A model generated the notes under the pieces. That model was not told where the DNA came from, searched no databases, and was given only the letters and a program-made list of their open reading frames with translations. From positions 6,346 to 70,345 of the forward strand of contig JBGUEQ010000024.1 in the NCBI GenBank assembly GCA_041821265.1: DNA of 64,000 nt, written 5' to 3'. Made by a program: the position numbers and the translations under genes. Below are positions 8,000 to 15,984 of the stretch, in pieces. This DNA is from Lachnotalea sp041821265 (GTDB taxonomy: Bacteria; Bacillota; Clostridia; Lachnospirales; Lachnospiraceae). Positions within the stretch are counted from its first letter, which is position 1. Every line of letters begins with the position of its first letter.

Positions 8000-9268
8000 A
8001 TGTCAAACTCTATTATACGGGAACCATATTTATATACCATGATTGATAAAGAACAGTTGCATGAGATGTTAGAAGCATTTCACGCTTGTGTTGGTGTCAC
8101 AATTCAGATTATTGATGAGCAAGGAGAGGTTTTGATGATAATAGGAGACTCTCCTGCTTTTTGTACTCCGTTCAAGAAAAATCAGGTTGGAAAAGATTCC
8201 TGTAAAAACCTGCATTTAAATGAGTGCAAACGAAGTGTTGAATTTGGAGGTTCTTATATCTTTTCCTGCCATGCAAACCTTAATCACATTGCTTTTCCTT
8301 TTATGAGCAAAGGTACTTTTTGGGGAGCTGTTTTAGTTGGTCCCTTTTTAATGGAAACTCCCGACTCTGTACTAATATTGGATATTGCCAAACGTTACTC
8401 CATGTCTATTGAGGAACTATTAGACCTCTATGACCGTTCTTCTGACATTATTCAAATTTCACCTTCACGTGTAACTCAAATCAGCCGTTTGCTTTCTTTT
8501 TTATTTAATGGTCTGATTGTAGATAGTCGTTTGCAGTTTATTTTTAACCAGAATAAACTTGATCAGCAATCCAAAATCAGTGAATCCATTCAACGATACA
8601 AAAACAGCGGTGATATCTTAAATTCTTCCTATCCTTACGAAAAAGAAAAGGCTTTGATTACCAAAGTAAGAACTGGAAATGTCCAGGAAGCAAAAGGAAT
8701 TTTAAATGATCTTTTAGGTTATGTACTTTTTTCTGAAGGAAATGATTTTAATACGATAAAATCCAGAGCGATGGAGCTTTCCTCCCTTCTTTCGAGAGCG
8801 GCAATTGAAGGTGGAGCATCTACCGACCAGATTTTACGTATTAATAACCAGTTTTTAAAAACATTGTCTGAAATCTTAAATATAGAAGAACTTTGTCTGC
8901 AATTGCAAGAAATCGTAGTAGCATTTACGGACAGTATGTTCAACTATATCCCAGATAAAAACAGCGAATTGATTAAGCGAGCTTTTGCTTATATATCCAA
9001 ACATTATTCAGAGAATTTAACATTAGAAGATTTAGCCGAATATGTCCATTTAAACCCGACTTATTTTTCTACTGTTTTCAAACAGTCCAGTGGCTCTTCC
9101 TTCAAAGAATATCTAAACATGATTCGCATTGAGGAAAGCAAACATTTGCTTTTGAATACGAATTATGCCATTTTAGATATTGCCATCGCTGTAGGGTTTG
9201 AAGATCAGGGTTATTTTTCCAAGGTATTTAAGAAATTAACCGGTCTAACTCCGAGACAATATCGTTAA
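8000..9268 (+). CDS. PocR-domain AraC-family transcriptional regulator
   Basis: I choose ATG 8000 (422 residues), six bases after GAGGTG, over the upstream ATG 7985. Residues about 10-165 form a PocR ligand-binding domain: the IDEQGEVLMIIGDSPAFC segment, paired Cys residues in the CTPF, DSC, NECK and FSCHA motifs, and GAVLVGPFLM. The C-terminal ~100 residues are two AraC helix-turn-helices (LEDLAEYVHLNPTYFSTVFK; ILDIAIAVGFEDQGYFSKVF). PocR-type domains sense small metabolites and are frequent next to corrinoid and cobalamin pathways. Being divergent from the corrinoid carrier gene and sandwiched in the region, it is the likely activator of the methyl-transfer genes. Its 3' end overlaps the convergent UroD-thioredoxin gene by four bases. 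Confidence 0.92.
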   Translation: MSNSIIREPYLYTMIDKEQLHEMLEAFHACVGVTIQIIDEQGEVLMIIGDSPAFCTPFKKNQVGKDSCKNLHLNECKRSVEFGGSYIFSCHANLNHIAFPFMSKGTFWGAVLVGPFLMETPDSVLILDIAKRYSMSIEELLDLYDRSSDIIQISPSRVTQISRLLSFLFNGLIVDSRLQFIFNQNKLDQQSKISESIQRYKNSGDILNSSYPYEKEKALITKVRTGNVQEAKGILNDLLGYVLFSEGNDFNTIKSRAMELSSLLSRAAIEGGASTDQILRINNQFLKTLSEILNIEELCLQLQEIVVAFTDSMFNYIPDKNSELIKRAFAYISKHYSENLTLEDLAEYVHLNPTYFSTVFKQSSGSSFKEYLNMIRIEESKHLLLNTNYAILDIAIAVGFEDQGYFSKVFKKLTGLTPRQYR

Positions 9269-10629
9269 CTTTTTATTACTTTTTTCTTTTCAATTGCTTC
9301 CATAAAACATGCAGTCATTTCAGCCGTATCAGGTAAAATACTAACATACTTTATTTGACCATCCACACAAATTGTAGGTACATTTGATGCTCCAAGTTTG
9401 ATCATGCAAGCTACGCCTTCTTTTTCTTTGATCTTGTGTTCAATAATTACTAATTGATCCTTTATTGGTTCTGCGGCTACCCTTACTGCCTCCATATTAT
9501 ATTGGCATGCAGCGCAAGACTCAGAATCCAGCGTAATACAATCGATAAACACTTTTTCCTCGTTACTGTAATCAGGAAGATTATAAATAACACCCTCCAT
9601 TACATCTCCTGTTTCGAAAATATCTTCAATGTCTCCATGTACCGTTTTTGTAACAGCAAGTACGTTTTCAACAGGCGTTGCATAAGGCATATCGCATCCA
9701 GGGGAAAGAATAAAACCTTTCATTCCTCCAATTTGCATACATTCTGTTGCATCCTTCATATTATCGTATGGCGTTCCAAATAGCATCGTTAATGTTAACT
9801 TAATATTTCCGCCTACCGAAACCTTATACTTTTTCGCTATTTCGACAGCATAGGATAAATCTACATTTTCATCGATACAAAGATTATCACAGTGTATCTG
9901 ACACATTTTTTCAATATTTCTAGTTGCATCTCCACACACAAACATAGATCCTAATTTTCCCTGCTCACGAATATAATCAAATACTGATGTTGCATAAGGA
10001 GCTACAAATTCATCAAAATTATCTGGAGAAATCTGCGATGTCATAGGATCAACTAATGCTACAATATCCACTCCGGCATCAATATACATTTGTGCGGTAT
10101 GTTTTGCTACCTCCTGACAAAATTCCATTAATTCTGCTACTGCTTCTGGTTCATCAATCATATCATAGAAAATTTCGGTACCTTTCAAGTGAAGTGCCAA
10201 CGTAAATGGTCCAGTAATCAAACCATAAATCGCAACATCGTTTCCAAATTTTTCTACAATTTTTCTTGTTGCTTCTAATGCAATTGGAAAACGTCCATCT
10301 TCTTTCGTCGGTATTTTTAGATCTTGTAACGTTTTTCCCTGTTCTAGAATATGAGTAGACACAGCTGGCGGATTGTCTTTTGCATAGATTAAGCCACACC
10401 CCATAGCTTCAGCCTCTAATTGCAAATCAAATAATGACGGAATTCCATCCGGATTATAAAGTTCAATTGCTTTTGATACCCCATTTATAATATGTTCTGT
10501 ACTCTTAAAAAAGCTTTCACAATCCACATCAATTAAACTTGCCGCATGACACCCGATAAATGGCACCCATGGAATTCTTTTTACTTCTTTACAGGTTATA
10601 GCATCAAGAACTAACTGCTTTTCACTCAT
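9265..10629 (-). CDS. UroD/MtaA-superfamily methyltransferase fused to a thioredoxin-like domain
   Basis: A 454-residue protein. Residues about 1-345 form a uroporphyrinogen-decarboxylase-fold barrel of the MtaA/MtbA/CmuA kind. In characterised MtaA/MtbA enzymes a zinc for thiol activation is held by HxC plus a later Cys; here the matching positions read F230-V-C232-GD and SPG-C312-DMP, so both Cys are kept but the His is replaced. Residues about 360-450 are a thioredoxin-like domain with C372-A-A-C375, a cis-Pro-type NVPTIC (P418) and C421. I infer methyl transfer to or from the corrinoid carrier, with the CxxC tail supplying or receiving a thiol or electrons. Strong GGAGG site before the ATG; RhaM-like and second UroD genes lie upstream on the same strand. 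Confidence 0.85.
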   Translation of the reverse strand: MSEKQLVLDAITCKEVKRIPWVPFIGCHAASLIDVDCESFFKSTEHIINGVSKAIELYNPDGIPSLFDLQLEAEAMGCGLIYAKDNPPAVSTHILEQGKTLQDLKIPTKEDGRFPIALEATRKIVEKFGNDVAIYGLITGPFTLALHLKGTEIFYDMIDEPEAVAELMEFCQEVAKHTAQMYIDAGVDIVALVDPMTSQISPDNFDEFVAPYATSVFDYIREQGKLGSMFVCGDATRNIEKMCQIHCDNLCIDENVDLSYAVEIAKKYKVSVGGNIKLTLTMLFGTPYDNMKDATECMQIGGMKGFILSPGCDMPYATPVENVLAVTKTVHGDIEDIFETGDVMEGVIYNLPDYSNEEKVFIDCITLDSESCAACQYNMEAVRVAAEPIKDQLVIIEHKIKEKEGVACMIKLGASNVPTICVDGQIKYVSILPDTAEMTACFMEAIEKKKVIKS

Positions 10630-10753
10630 TTTTTATACCTCCATCTATTTTTGAAATACCTATTATGTTTTGAAGTATATTATATTATTTTGTTTAATAC
10701 TTGCACTTTTCATTGTTTATTATGACTTTTTTTTGTTTTATATAATAGGCACT

Positions 10754-11083
10754 TTATTCCAAATGGTAAATTTCCTCCATTCCTGACCAAAATTCTTCTT
10801 TTTCTCTGTTCTCCAACGGTTGCATCAAAGGCTTCACTATATTCCACCATGCCTGCGTTGTTGGATCATCTGCCATTTTTGCCATATCTGCTTCAAAATC
10901 ATCTCCATCGTATTCATAGTAGGCAAATAAATACTCTCCCCTACTGTAAATAGAATAATTCTTTAGATGACATTTACTAATCATTTCATTGACACCAGGC
11001 ATTGGATTCGCATGCCATTTTTTATAATCTTCCAAACCATCAGGCTTTATCTTAATCATATCTCCAAATCTACGAACTGCCAT
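10754..11083 (-). CDS. RhaM-like L-rhamnose mutarotase family protein
   Basis: A 109-residue protein covering the whole RhaM/DUF718 fold: an N-terminal RFGDMIKIKPDGLEDYKKWH, then NYSIYSRGEYLFAYYEYDGD and a TQAWWNIVKPLMQPL segment corresponding to the catalytic-site Trp pair of the family. RhaM converts alpha and beta anomers of L-rhamnose; related proteins act on fucose or unknown sugars. No rhamnose isomerase, kinase or aldolase is nearby, so the substrate may be another 6-deoxy or O-methyl sugar. It sits between two UroD-superfamily genes, 32 bases after the upstream one, which strongly ties a sugar ring to this corrinoid locus. Confidence 0.85.
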   Translation of the reverse strand: MAVRRFGDMIKIKPDGLEDYKKWHANPMPGVNEMISKCHLKNYSIYSRGEYLFAYYEYDGDDFEADMAKMADDPTTQAWWNIVKPLMQPLENREKEEFWSGMEEIYHLE

Positions 11084-11115
11084 AACCTACTTCATCCCTT
11101 TCTGATTTATCTTAT

Positions 11116-12153
11116 CTAATAAATTTTTTGTGCCTCATCAAATAATGCATGAATATTTTCAGGTGATACATCAGGCATAATCGCCTCATGACTTGGTGAA
11201 ATGATCAAACCCGTAGGGAAAATCGTGCGAAGTTCTTTTACTTTTGCTCTGACTTGTTCTGGACTTCCATTTACAAGGAGATCTTGTGTGTCAACACCTC
11301 CACAAAAGGATACTTTTTTTCCGAATTTTTCTTTTAGACCTTGAGGTTCCATACCTGCTGCCAATGCCTGAATCGGGTGAATTACATCAACTCCTGCTTC
11401 AATTAAATCTGGTATGACATCTAAAATTGAGCCACAAGAATGATAAATTACTTTTAAACCATAGGAATGAGCTTGGTCTACCAGTTTCTTACAACCAGGC
11501 ATGATAAAGTCCTTTACACACTGTGGTGAAAGCATGAGTCCTCGTTGGCTTCCCATATCATTTCCAATCAAAACAGCATCTAGCTTTCCTTTGGTTGCTT
11601 CATAAAAAATTTCATTTGCCTTTAAATAAAAATTCATTATTTTTTCATCCACAGCTTCATAAATTTCTGGATTGGATAGCATGTTCATTAATGCTGTCTC
11701 CATTCCAAAAGCGGCGCAAGTATCCTGGAAATGTGCAGACCAAAGCATACCAATCTTTACTTTTTCTGTTGGTGCCATTTCTACCAGGCGTCTACACTCT
11801 TCTTTATCCATATATTTTTCTGGATCTGGCCATTCAAAGAAATCCAAATCTTCTAATTCTTCTGCATCTTTGAAACATCCAGGTGCGGTCAAGGTTCTGT
11901 CCTCTGCATCTACATTTCCATCCATATACCAATCAAAGGCTGCATATATTGCATTTGCAGTTGGTGACTTGTATGGAACTTCAATGGAATAAAAATCATC
12001 TCCGACTGCAACTTTAAGTTCGTGTAGTTTTTTCACTCCATAATATTCAAATAGTGTAGGTTGTGAATTAATATCTGGCATTCCAAGCCATGCTGCTGGA
12101 CGGTCTACGGGCTGCCTGTTTACTGTCGCGTAAAATCTTTCTTTACTATCCAT
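11116..12153 (-). CDS. UroD-superfamily protein, candidate substrate:corrinoid methyltransferase
   Basis: I choose ATG 12153 (345 residues): it is eight bases after AAGGGAGG, whereas the longer frame needs a GTG at 12177 lacking a ribosome site and overlapping the permease gene. It has the uroporphyrinogen decarboxylase fold. The metal-site motif is IYHSCGS (HxC kept), and the third ligand position reads SPSHEA, so a His stands where MtaA-type enzymes have Cys. A His-Cys-His site could still bind zinc. It lacks a thioredoxin tail. Placed directly after the ribose-type importer genes, it may be the enzyme that takes the methyl group from the imported compound, but true decarboxylation cannot be excluded by sequence alone. 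Confidence 0.82.
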   Translation of the reverse strand: MDSKERFYATVNRQPVDRPAAWLGMPDINSQPTLFEYYGVKKLHELKVAVGDDFYSIEVPYKSPTANAIYAAFDWYMDGNVDAEDRTLTAPGCFKDAEELEDLDFFEWPDPEKYMDKEECRRLVEMAPTEKVKIGMLWSAHFQDTCAAFGMETALMNMLSNPEIYEAVDEKIMNFYLKANEIFYEATKGKLDAVLIGNDMGSQRGLMLSPQCVKDFIMPGCKKLVDQAHSYGLKVIYHSCGSILDVIPDLIEAGVDVIHPIQALAAGMEPQGLKEKFGKKVSFCGGVDTQDLLVNGSPEQVRAKVKELRTIFPTGLIISPSHEAIMPDVSPENIHALFDEAQKIY

Positions 12154-12166
12154 TTCTAGTCCTCCC

Positions 12167-13129
12167 TTATTTTTCACTACGTTTTTGAATACTATTCAAA
12201 ATAACTGCTCCAAAAATTACAAGTCCTTTTACTACACTTTGCATATAAGCACTCACTCCTAAAAGAACCATACCATCATCTAACACACCAATGAATAAAA
12301 GCCCTATAATTGTGCCTATTAATTTTCCTTCGCCACCCATCATGTTTGTTCCACCAATGATAGCGCCTGCAATCGTATCCATCTCCCATCCTACACCAGA
12401 AGTTGGATCTCCTGAACGAAGCTTTGCTGTAAGTAAAACTCCTGCTAATCCACATAGACAAGAGGAAATGATAAAGGTAATTGTTTTTACTTTTTCTACA
12501 TTGATGCCAGATAGCCTTGCGGATTCTTGATTTCCTCCAACCGCATAAATAGAACGTCCAAAAGCTGTATATTTCATTATATATATAAATACTGCATATA
12601 ACACGATCATATAGATAACTAAAATTGGTACTGGTCCAATCGAGGTCGATGCTATTTTACCAAATGCATCTGGAAATCCTGAAACTGGCAGACCACCTGT
12701 CATTGTTTGTGCAATTCCACGAAATGCTTCCATTAACGCCAATGTTACTAAGAAGGAATGTAATTTAAGTTTTGCTGTTACTCCTCCTGATATAAATCCG
12801 AGACATCCACATGCTGCCATTGTAATTAAAATTGTAATGGGAATCGGTACTCCACGTTTTAATAACAATCCGGTACATACACAACCAAAAGCCACAATGG
12901 ATCCCACTGATAAATCGATATTTCCTGTAATAATAATCATCGTTGTTCCAATAGCCACAATAGACGTAATCGAAATCTGTTTAATAATCGAAGTCAGATT
13001 TGCTTGTGTCAAAAATTTATCATTTGCAAAACTTAAAACAATACACATCACTGTTAAGGCAATTACTACTGCATATTTCATTGCAATATTTTTAAAATCA
13101 ATTTTATTTGCTGTTTTTTCCATTTTCAT
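12167..13129 (-). CDS. Ribose-type ABC transporter permease (RbsC family)
   Basis: A 320-residue polytopic permease of the CUT2 class (BPD_transp_2). About eight to ten hydrophobic segments are visible, with family landmarks GNIDLSVGSIVAFG, the SFLVTLALM segment and the cytoplasmic coupling loop GGNQESARLSGINVEKVK, followed by GAIIGGTNMMGGEGKLIGT. CUT2 permeases form homodimers and import monosaccharides such as ribose, xylose or rhamnose, not oligosaccharides. The start lies after AAGGAG, six bases beyond the stop of the ATPase gene, so the two are translationally close. It forms an importer with the genes at 13135 and 14826. Confidence 0.95.
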   Translation of the reverse strand: MKMEKTANKIDFKNIAMKYAVVIALTVMCIVLSFANDKFLTQANLTSIIKQISITSIVAIGTTMIIITGNIDLSVGSIVAFGCVCTGLLLKRGVPIPITILITMAACGCLGFISGGVTAKLKLHSFLVTLALMEAFRGIAQTMTGGLPVSGFPDAFGKIASTSIGPVPILVIYMIVLYAVFIYIMKYTAFGRSIYAVGGNQESARLSGINVEKVKTITFIISSCLCGLAGVLLTAKLRSGDPTSGVGWEMDTIAGAIIGGTNMMGGEGKLIGTIIGLLFIGVLDDGMVLLGVSAYMQSVVKGLVIFGAVILNSIQKRSEK

Positions 13130-13134
13130 TCTCC

Positions 13135-14658
13135 TTATGCGTTCATCGCTTGTTGTCTGGTGGCATAATCAAGCAACTGTTCCTGTGTCACGTTTTCATT
13201 TTTAATATCCGCAGTCTTTTTTCCACCAGCAAAAACAATAATTCGGTTTGCAACCTGAAGGACTTCTGGCAATTCAGAAGATATCATAATGATTCCAATT
13301 CCTTTTGCAGCAAGTTCGTTCATTAACGAATATATTTGATTTTTAGAACCTACGTCAATTCCTCTTGTTGGTTCATCCATAATCAAAATCTTTGGTTGTG
13401 TTGCCAGCCACTTCGCAATGACTACCTTCTGTTGGTTTCCACCACTTAAATCTCTTGCCTTTTGATGACAGTCTCTGCATTTTATAGACAAACTTTTAAT
13501 ATACTGATTCATTAGAATACCTTCTTTTTTCAAATCCAAGGAAAGTCCTTTTTTCAGCTTATCCAAAATAGTCATTCCGATATTTGTATGCAAATCCATA
13601 TTCAAAATCAGGCCTTCTTCTTTTCTATCCTCTGTAATGAATCCAATACCGGCTTTTTTGGCTTCCATACAATTACTTATTTTAACTTGAGTTCCTTCAA
13701 TATAGACTTCTCCACAATCTTTTTTATCCACACCGAACAAGGATCTTACAAACTCAGTTCTTCCAGCACCAGCTAATCCTGCTATCCCAAGTATTTCGCC
13801 TTTATGTAGTGTTAAATTAATATTATGAAATAATTTTCCAGAGGAAAAATTCTTTGCTTCCAACAAAATTACATCTTGTGATACATTCTTTTGTTCTATC
13901 GTAATCATATTTTTTCCTACCATATTTTCGATAATAACATTTTTTGGTGCATCTTCTATTTTTAATGTTTTAATGTATTTTCCATCCCGAAATACCGATA
14001 TTCTATCTGCAATTATTGGTAATTCCTCTAATCTATGCGAAACATAGATAATACTAATTCCCTTTTTTCTCAAATCTTTCACAATTCGAAAGAGGTTGTC
14101 AATCTCATGATCCGATAGCGAAGCTGTCGGTTCGTCTAAGATAAGTACCTTAATATTATTCGAAAGTGCCTTTGCTATTTCAATCATCTGCTTTTGTGCA
14201 ACACTTAAACTTCCAACAATACTATCCGTTGGAATGTTGACATTCAAAGAGTCAAGTAATTTTTTTGCCTCTGCATGAACTTGCTTCCAATCCACCTGAT
14301 TGATTGGACCAATTTTTCTATGTAGTAGTTTTCCCATATAAATATTTTCTGCTACGGATATCGTATTGATTAACGAATTTTCCTGATATACCGCACTGAT
14401 TCCATGATCTCTGGCATCCAGAGTCGATTTTGCGTTAAACTCTTTTCCTTCCAGATAAATTTTTCCTTCTTCATTACTATGGGCTCCAGTTATTATTTTA
14501 ATCAGAGTACTTTTTCCTGCTCCATTAGCACCTACTAAAGCATGAACTTCACCCTTTTTCAATTCCAGTTGTACGTGATCTAGAGCTAGAATTCCACCAA
14601 ATCTCTTTGAAACGCCTTCTGCTTTTAATGCTATGTCAGTCACATTCTTCACCTTCAT
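13135..14658 (-). CDS. Ribose-type ABC transporter ATP-binding protein (double ABC domain)
   Basis: A 507-residue protein with two ABC domains in tandem as in RbsA, XylG and MglA. First domain: Walker A GANGAGKSTLIK at about 42, signature SLSVAQKQMIEIAKAL, Walker B VLILDEPTASL. Second domain: degenerate Walker A GLAGAGRTEFVR, signature DLSGGNQQKVVIAKWL, and ILIMDEPTRGIDVG. The degenerate second P-loop is usual for the class. Length is normal (about 500). It drives the permease encoded six bases downstream. Upstream, a 17-bp hairpin separates it from the binding-protein gene. Confidence 0.96.
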   Translation of the reverse strand: MKVKNVTDIALKAEGVSKRFGGILALDHVQLELKKGEVHALVGANGAGKSTLIKIITGAHSNEEGKIYLEGKEFNAKSTLDARDHGISAVYQENSLINTISVAENIYMGKLLHRKIGPINQVDWKQVHAEAKKLLDSLNVNIPTDSIVGSLSVAQKQMIEIAKALSNNIKVLILDEPTASLSDHEIDNLFRIVKDLRKKGISIIYVSHRLEELPIIADRISVFRDGKYIKTLKIEDAPKNVIIENMVGKNMITIEQKNVSQDVILLEAKNFSSGKLFHNINLTLHKGEILGIAGLAGAGRTEFVRSLFGVDKKDCGEVYIEGTQVKISNCMEAKKAGIGFITEDRKEEGLILNMDLHTNIGMTILDKLKKGLSLDLKKEGILMNQYIKSLSIKCRDCHQKARDLSGGNQQKVVIAKWLATQPKILIMDEPTRGIDVGSKNQIYSLMNELAAKGIGIIMISSELPEVLQVANRIIVFAGGKKTADIKNENVTQEQLLDYATRQQAMNA

Positions 14659-14682
14659 CCTCTTTTTATAAATTTTAGTATT

Positions 14683-14730
14683 TGCTGTAGTTTTTGAAAT
14701 TTCAAACTATCTCTTTCAAAAACTACAGCA
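14683..14730 (-). terminator. Strong hairpin between binding-protein and ATPase genes
   Basis: A perfect 17-bp stem, TGCTGTAGTTTTTGAAA pairing with TTTCAAAAACTACAGCA, with a 14-base loop. It lies inside an otherwise continuous transporter operon, just upstream of the ATPase ribosome site. Such intra-operon hairpins usually give partial termination or protect the 3' end of the binding-protein message so that the binding protein is made in excess. Confidence 0.75.
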
Positions 14731-14825
14731 ACTATAAATACTTACTAACTTAATTTGTTATTGTCTGGCCTTGCAATCAAGTGATAAAGCAAAATCTTAA
14801 TTAATTTATGATTTTATATATTAAA

Positions 14826-15887
14826 TTAATTTACAAGACTTTCATGTGAAGTTATGTATTCACTGATTCCATCCATATCGTCTTTTGAATAGGTTGTTAC
14901 AGGTACCATAACTGTCTTTTCTACTGTTTCACCTTGAATTATATTGTAAGCATTTTTTACTGCTTGATATCCAAGTACATATGGTTGTTGTGTTGTTATA
15001 ACCTGCAGTGTAATATCATCATTTTGCATATCTTTTGCAAGTTCTACTGACATATCTGTTCCTGATAATACAACTGTTTTATTCTGCTCATTTTGAAGTT
15101 CTGCTGCTGCACCTAAAAGAGAAGTTTGATTCCATGCCCAGATTACATTAATTTCTGGATCTGCTGCTAACATCTGTTCTGTTACGGTCATTCCATCATC
15201 TTGTGCTTCTGCTTCTTGTTCATTTACAATTTCTATTTTTCCTGAATCTATTAAATCTTGTATTGCTGCTTTAAATCCTTCGCATCTTGCAATACCAATT
15301 TCATAAGAACTGTTTGTAATCAAAGCAACCTTACAACCATCTGGATAATTTGCTTCGATATAATCATGAAGATATGTTCCTGTATTACCACCTAATTCAT
15401 TGGCATCTACACCAATAAAGGAATTCGTATCTGTATTTACTGTACAATTCCAATTAACAACTGGTATGGAAGCTTCATTTGCTAAGTCTATTGCTGCAAC
15501 GGAAGAATCCGAAGATATAGGACATATTACCAATGCGTCGACTCCCTGTGATACAAATTGATTCGCATAATCATATTCTGTTGAAATATCATTGTTTGCT
15601 GATACCATACTAATTTTAATTCCTAACTCATCTGCTGCATCTTGTTGTCCTTTCATTACTTCTGCAAACCACTCACCTGAAGTATTCATAATAACGGAAC
15701 CAATCGTAATATCTGATGCTGCTTTCTTAGTAGTATCTGTTGTAGTATCTGTAGTAGTTTCTGTAGTACTTACACTTGAGGATGATGCATCACTTGTACT
15801 TTTGTCGTCTGAACTGCTTGTACACCCTGCAAGCATCGCTGCCGTTAATACAATACCCATAGTAACGCTTAATAATTTCTTTTTCAT
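14826..15887 (-). CDS. Sugar-binding lipoprotein of the ribose-type ABC transporter
   Basis: A 353-residue periplasmic-binding-protein family 4 (RbsB-like) protein. The N-terminus has a lipoprotein signal with lipobox LAGC (Cys at about 22), then a Ser/Thr/Asp-rich linker with TTETTTDTTTDTT typical of surface-anchored clostridial binding proteins, then the two-lobed fold (SDITIGSVIMNTSGEWFAEV; GVDALVICPISSD; FIGVDANELGG; VIWAWNQTSLLGA). GGAGG site before the ATG. It should capture a monosaccharide-like ligand outside the cell for the permease and ATPase downstream. A promoter must lie in the short gap behind the preceding terminator (15931-15967). Confidence 0.95.
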   Translation of the reverse strand: MKKKLLSVTMGIVLTAAMLAGCTSSSDDKSTSDASSSSVSTTETTTDTTTDTTKKAASDITIGSVIMNTSGEWFAEVMKGQQDAADELGIKISMVSANNDISTEYDYANQFVSQGVDALVICPISSDSSVAAIDLANEASIPVVNWNCTVNTDTNSFIGVDANELGGNTGTYLHDYIEANYPDGCKVALITNSSYEIGIARCEGFKAAIQDLIDSGKIEIVNEQEAEAQDDGMTVTEQMLAADPEINVIWAWNQTSLLGAAAELQNEQNKTVVLSGTDMSVELAKDMQNDDITLQVITTQQPYVLGYQAVKNAYNIIQGETVEKTVMVPVTTYSKDDMDGISEYITSHESLVN

Positions 15888-15930
15888 TTTGTTCCTCCTA
15901 CCTTTTATTTGATACTATCATCATAATAAA

Positions 15931-15967
15931 AAGAGATGAAAAAGGACATTCACTTTTTTCATCTCTT
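15931..15967 (-). terminator. Intrinsic terminator of the sensor operon
   Basis: A 13-14 bp stem (AAGAGATGAAAAA with TTTTTTCATCTCTT) around a 10-base loop. On the minus strand it is followed by a T-rich tail (TTTTTATTATGA). It ends the regulator-kinase-binding protein transcript 18 bases after the stop at 15985. Confidence 0.85.
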
Positions 15968-15984
15968 AGGTTAAATTTTCACTA

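Noticed and set aside
15592..15912. A 106-codon plus-strand frame opposite the sugar-binding protein
   Set aside because: Antisense shadow; its VVSVVVSVVVSVV stretch is just the complement of the Thr/Asp linker.
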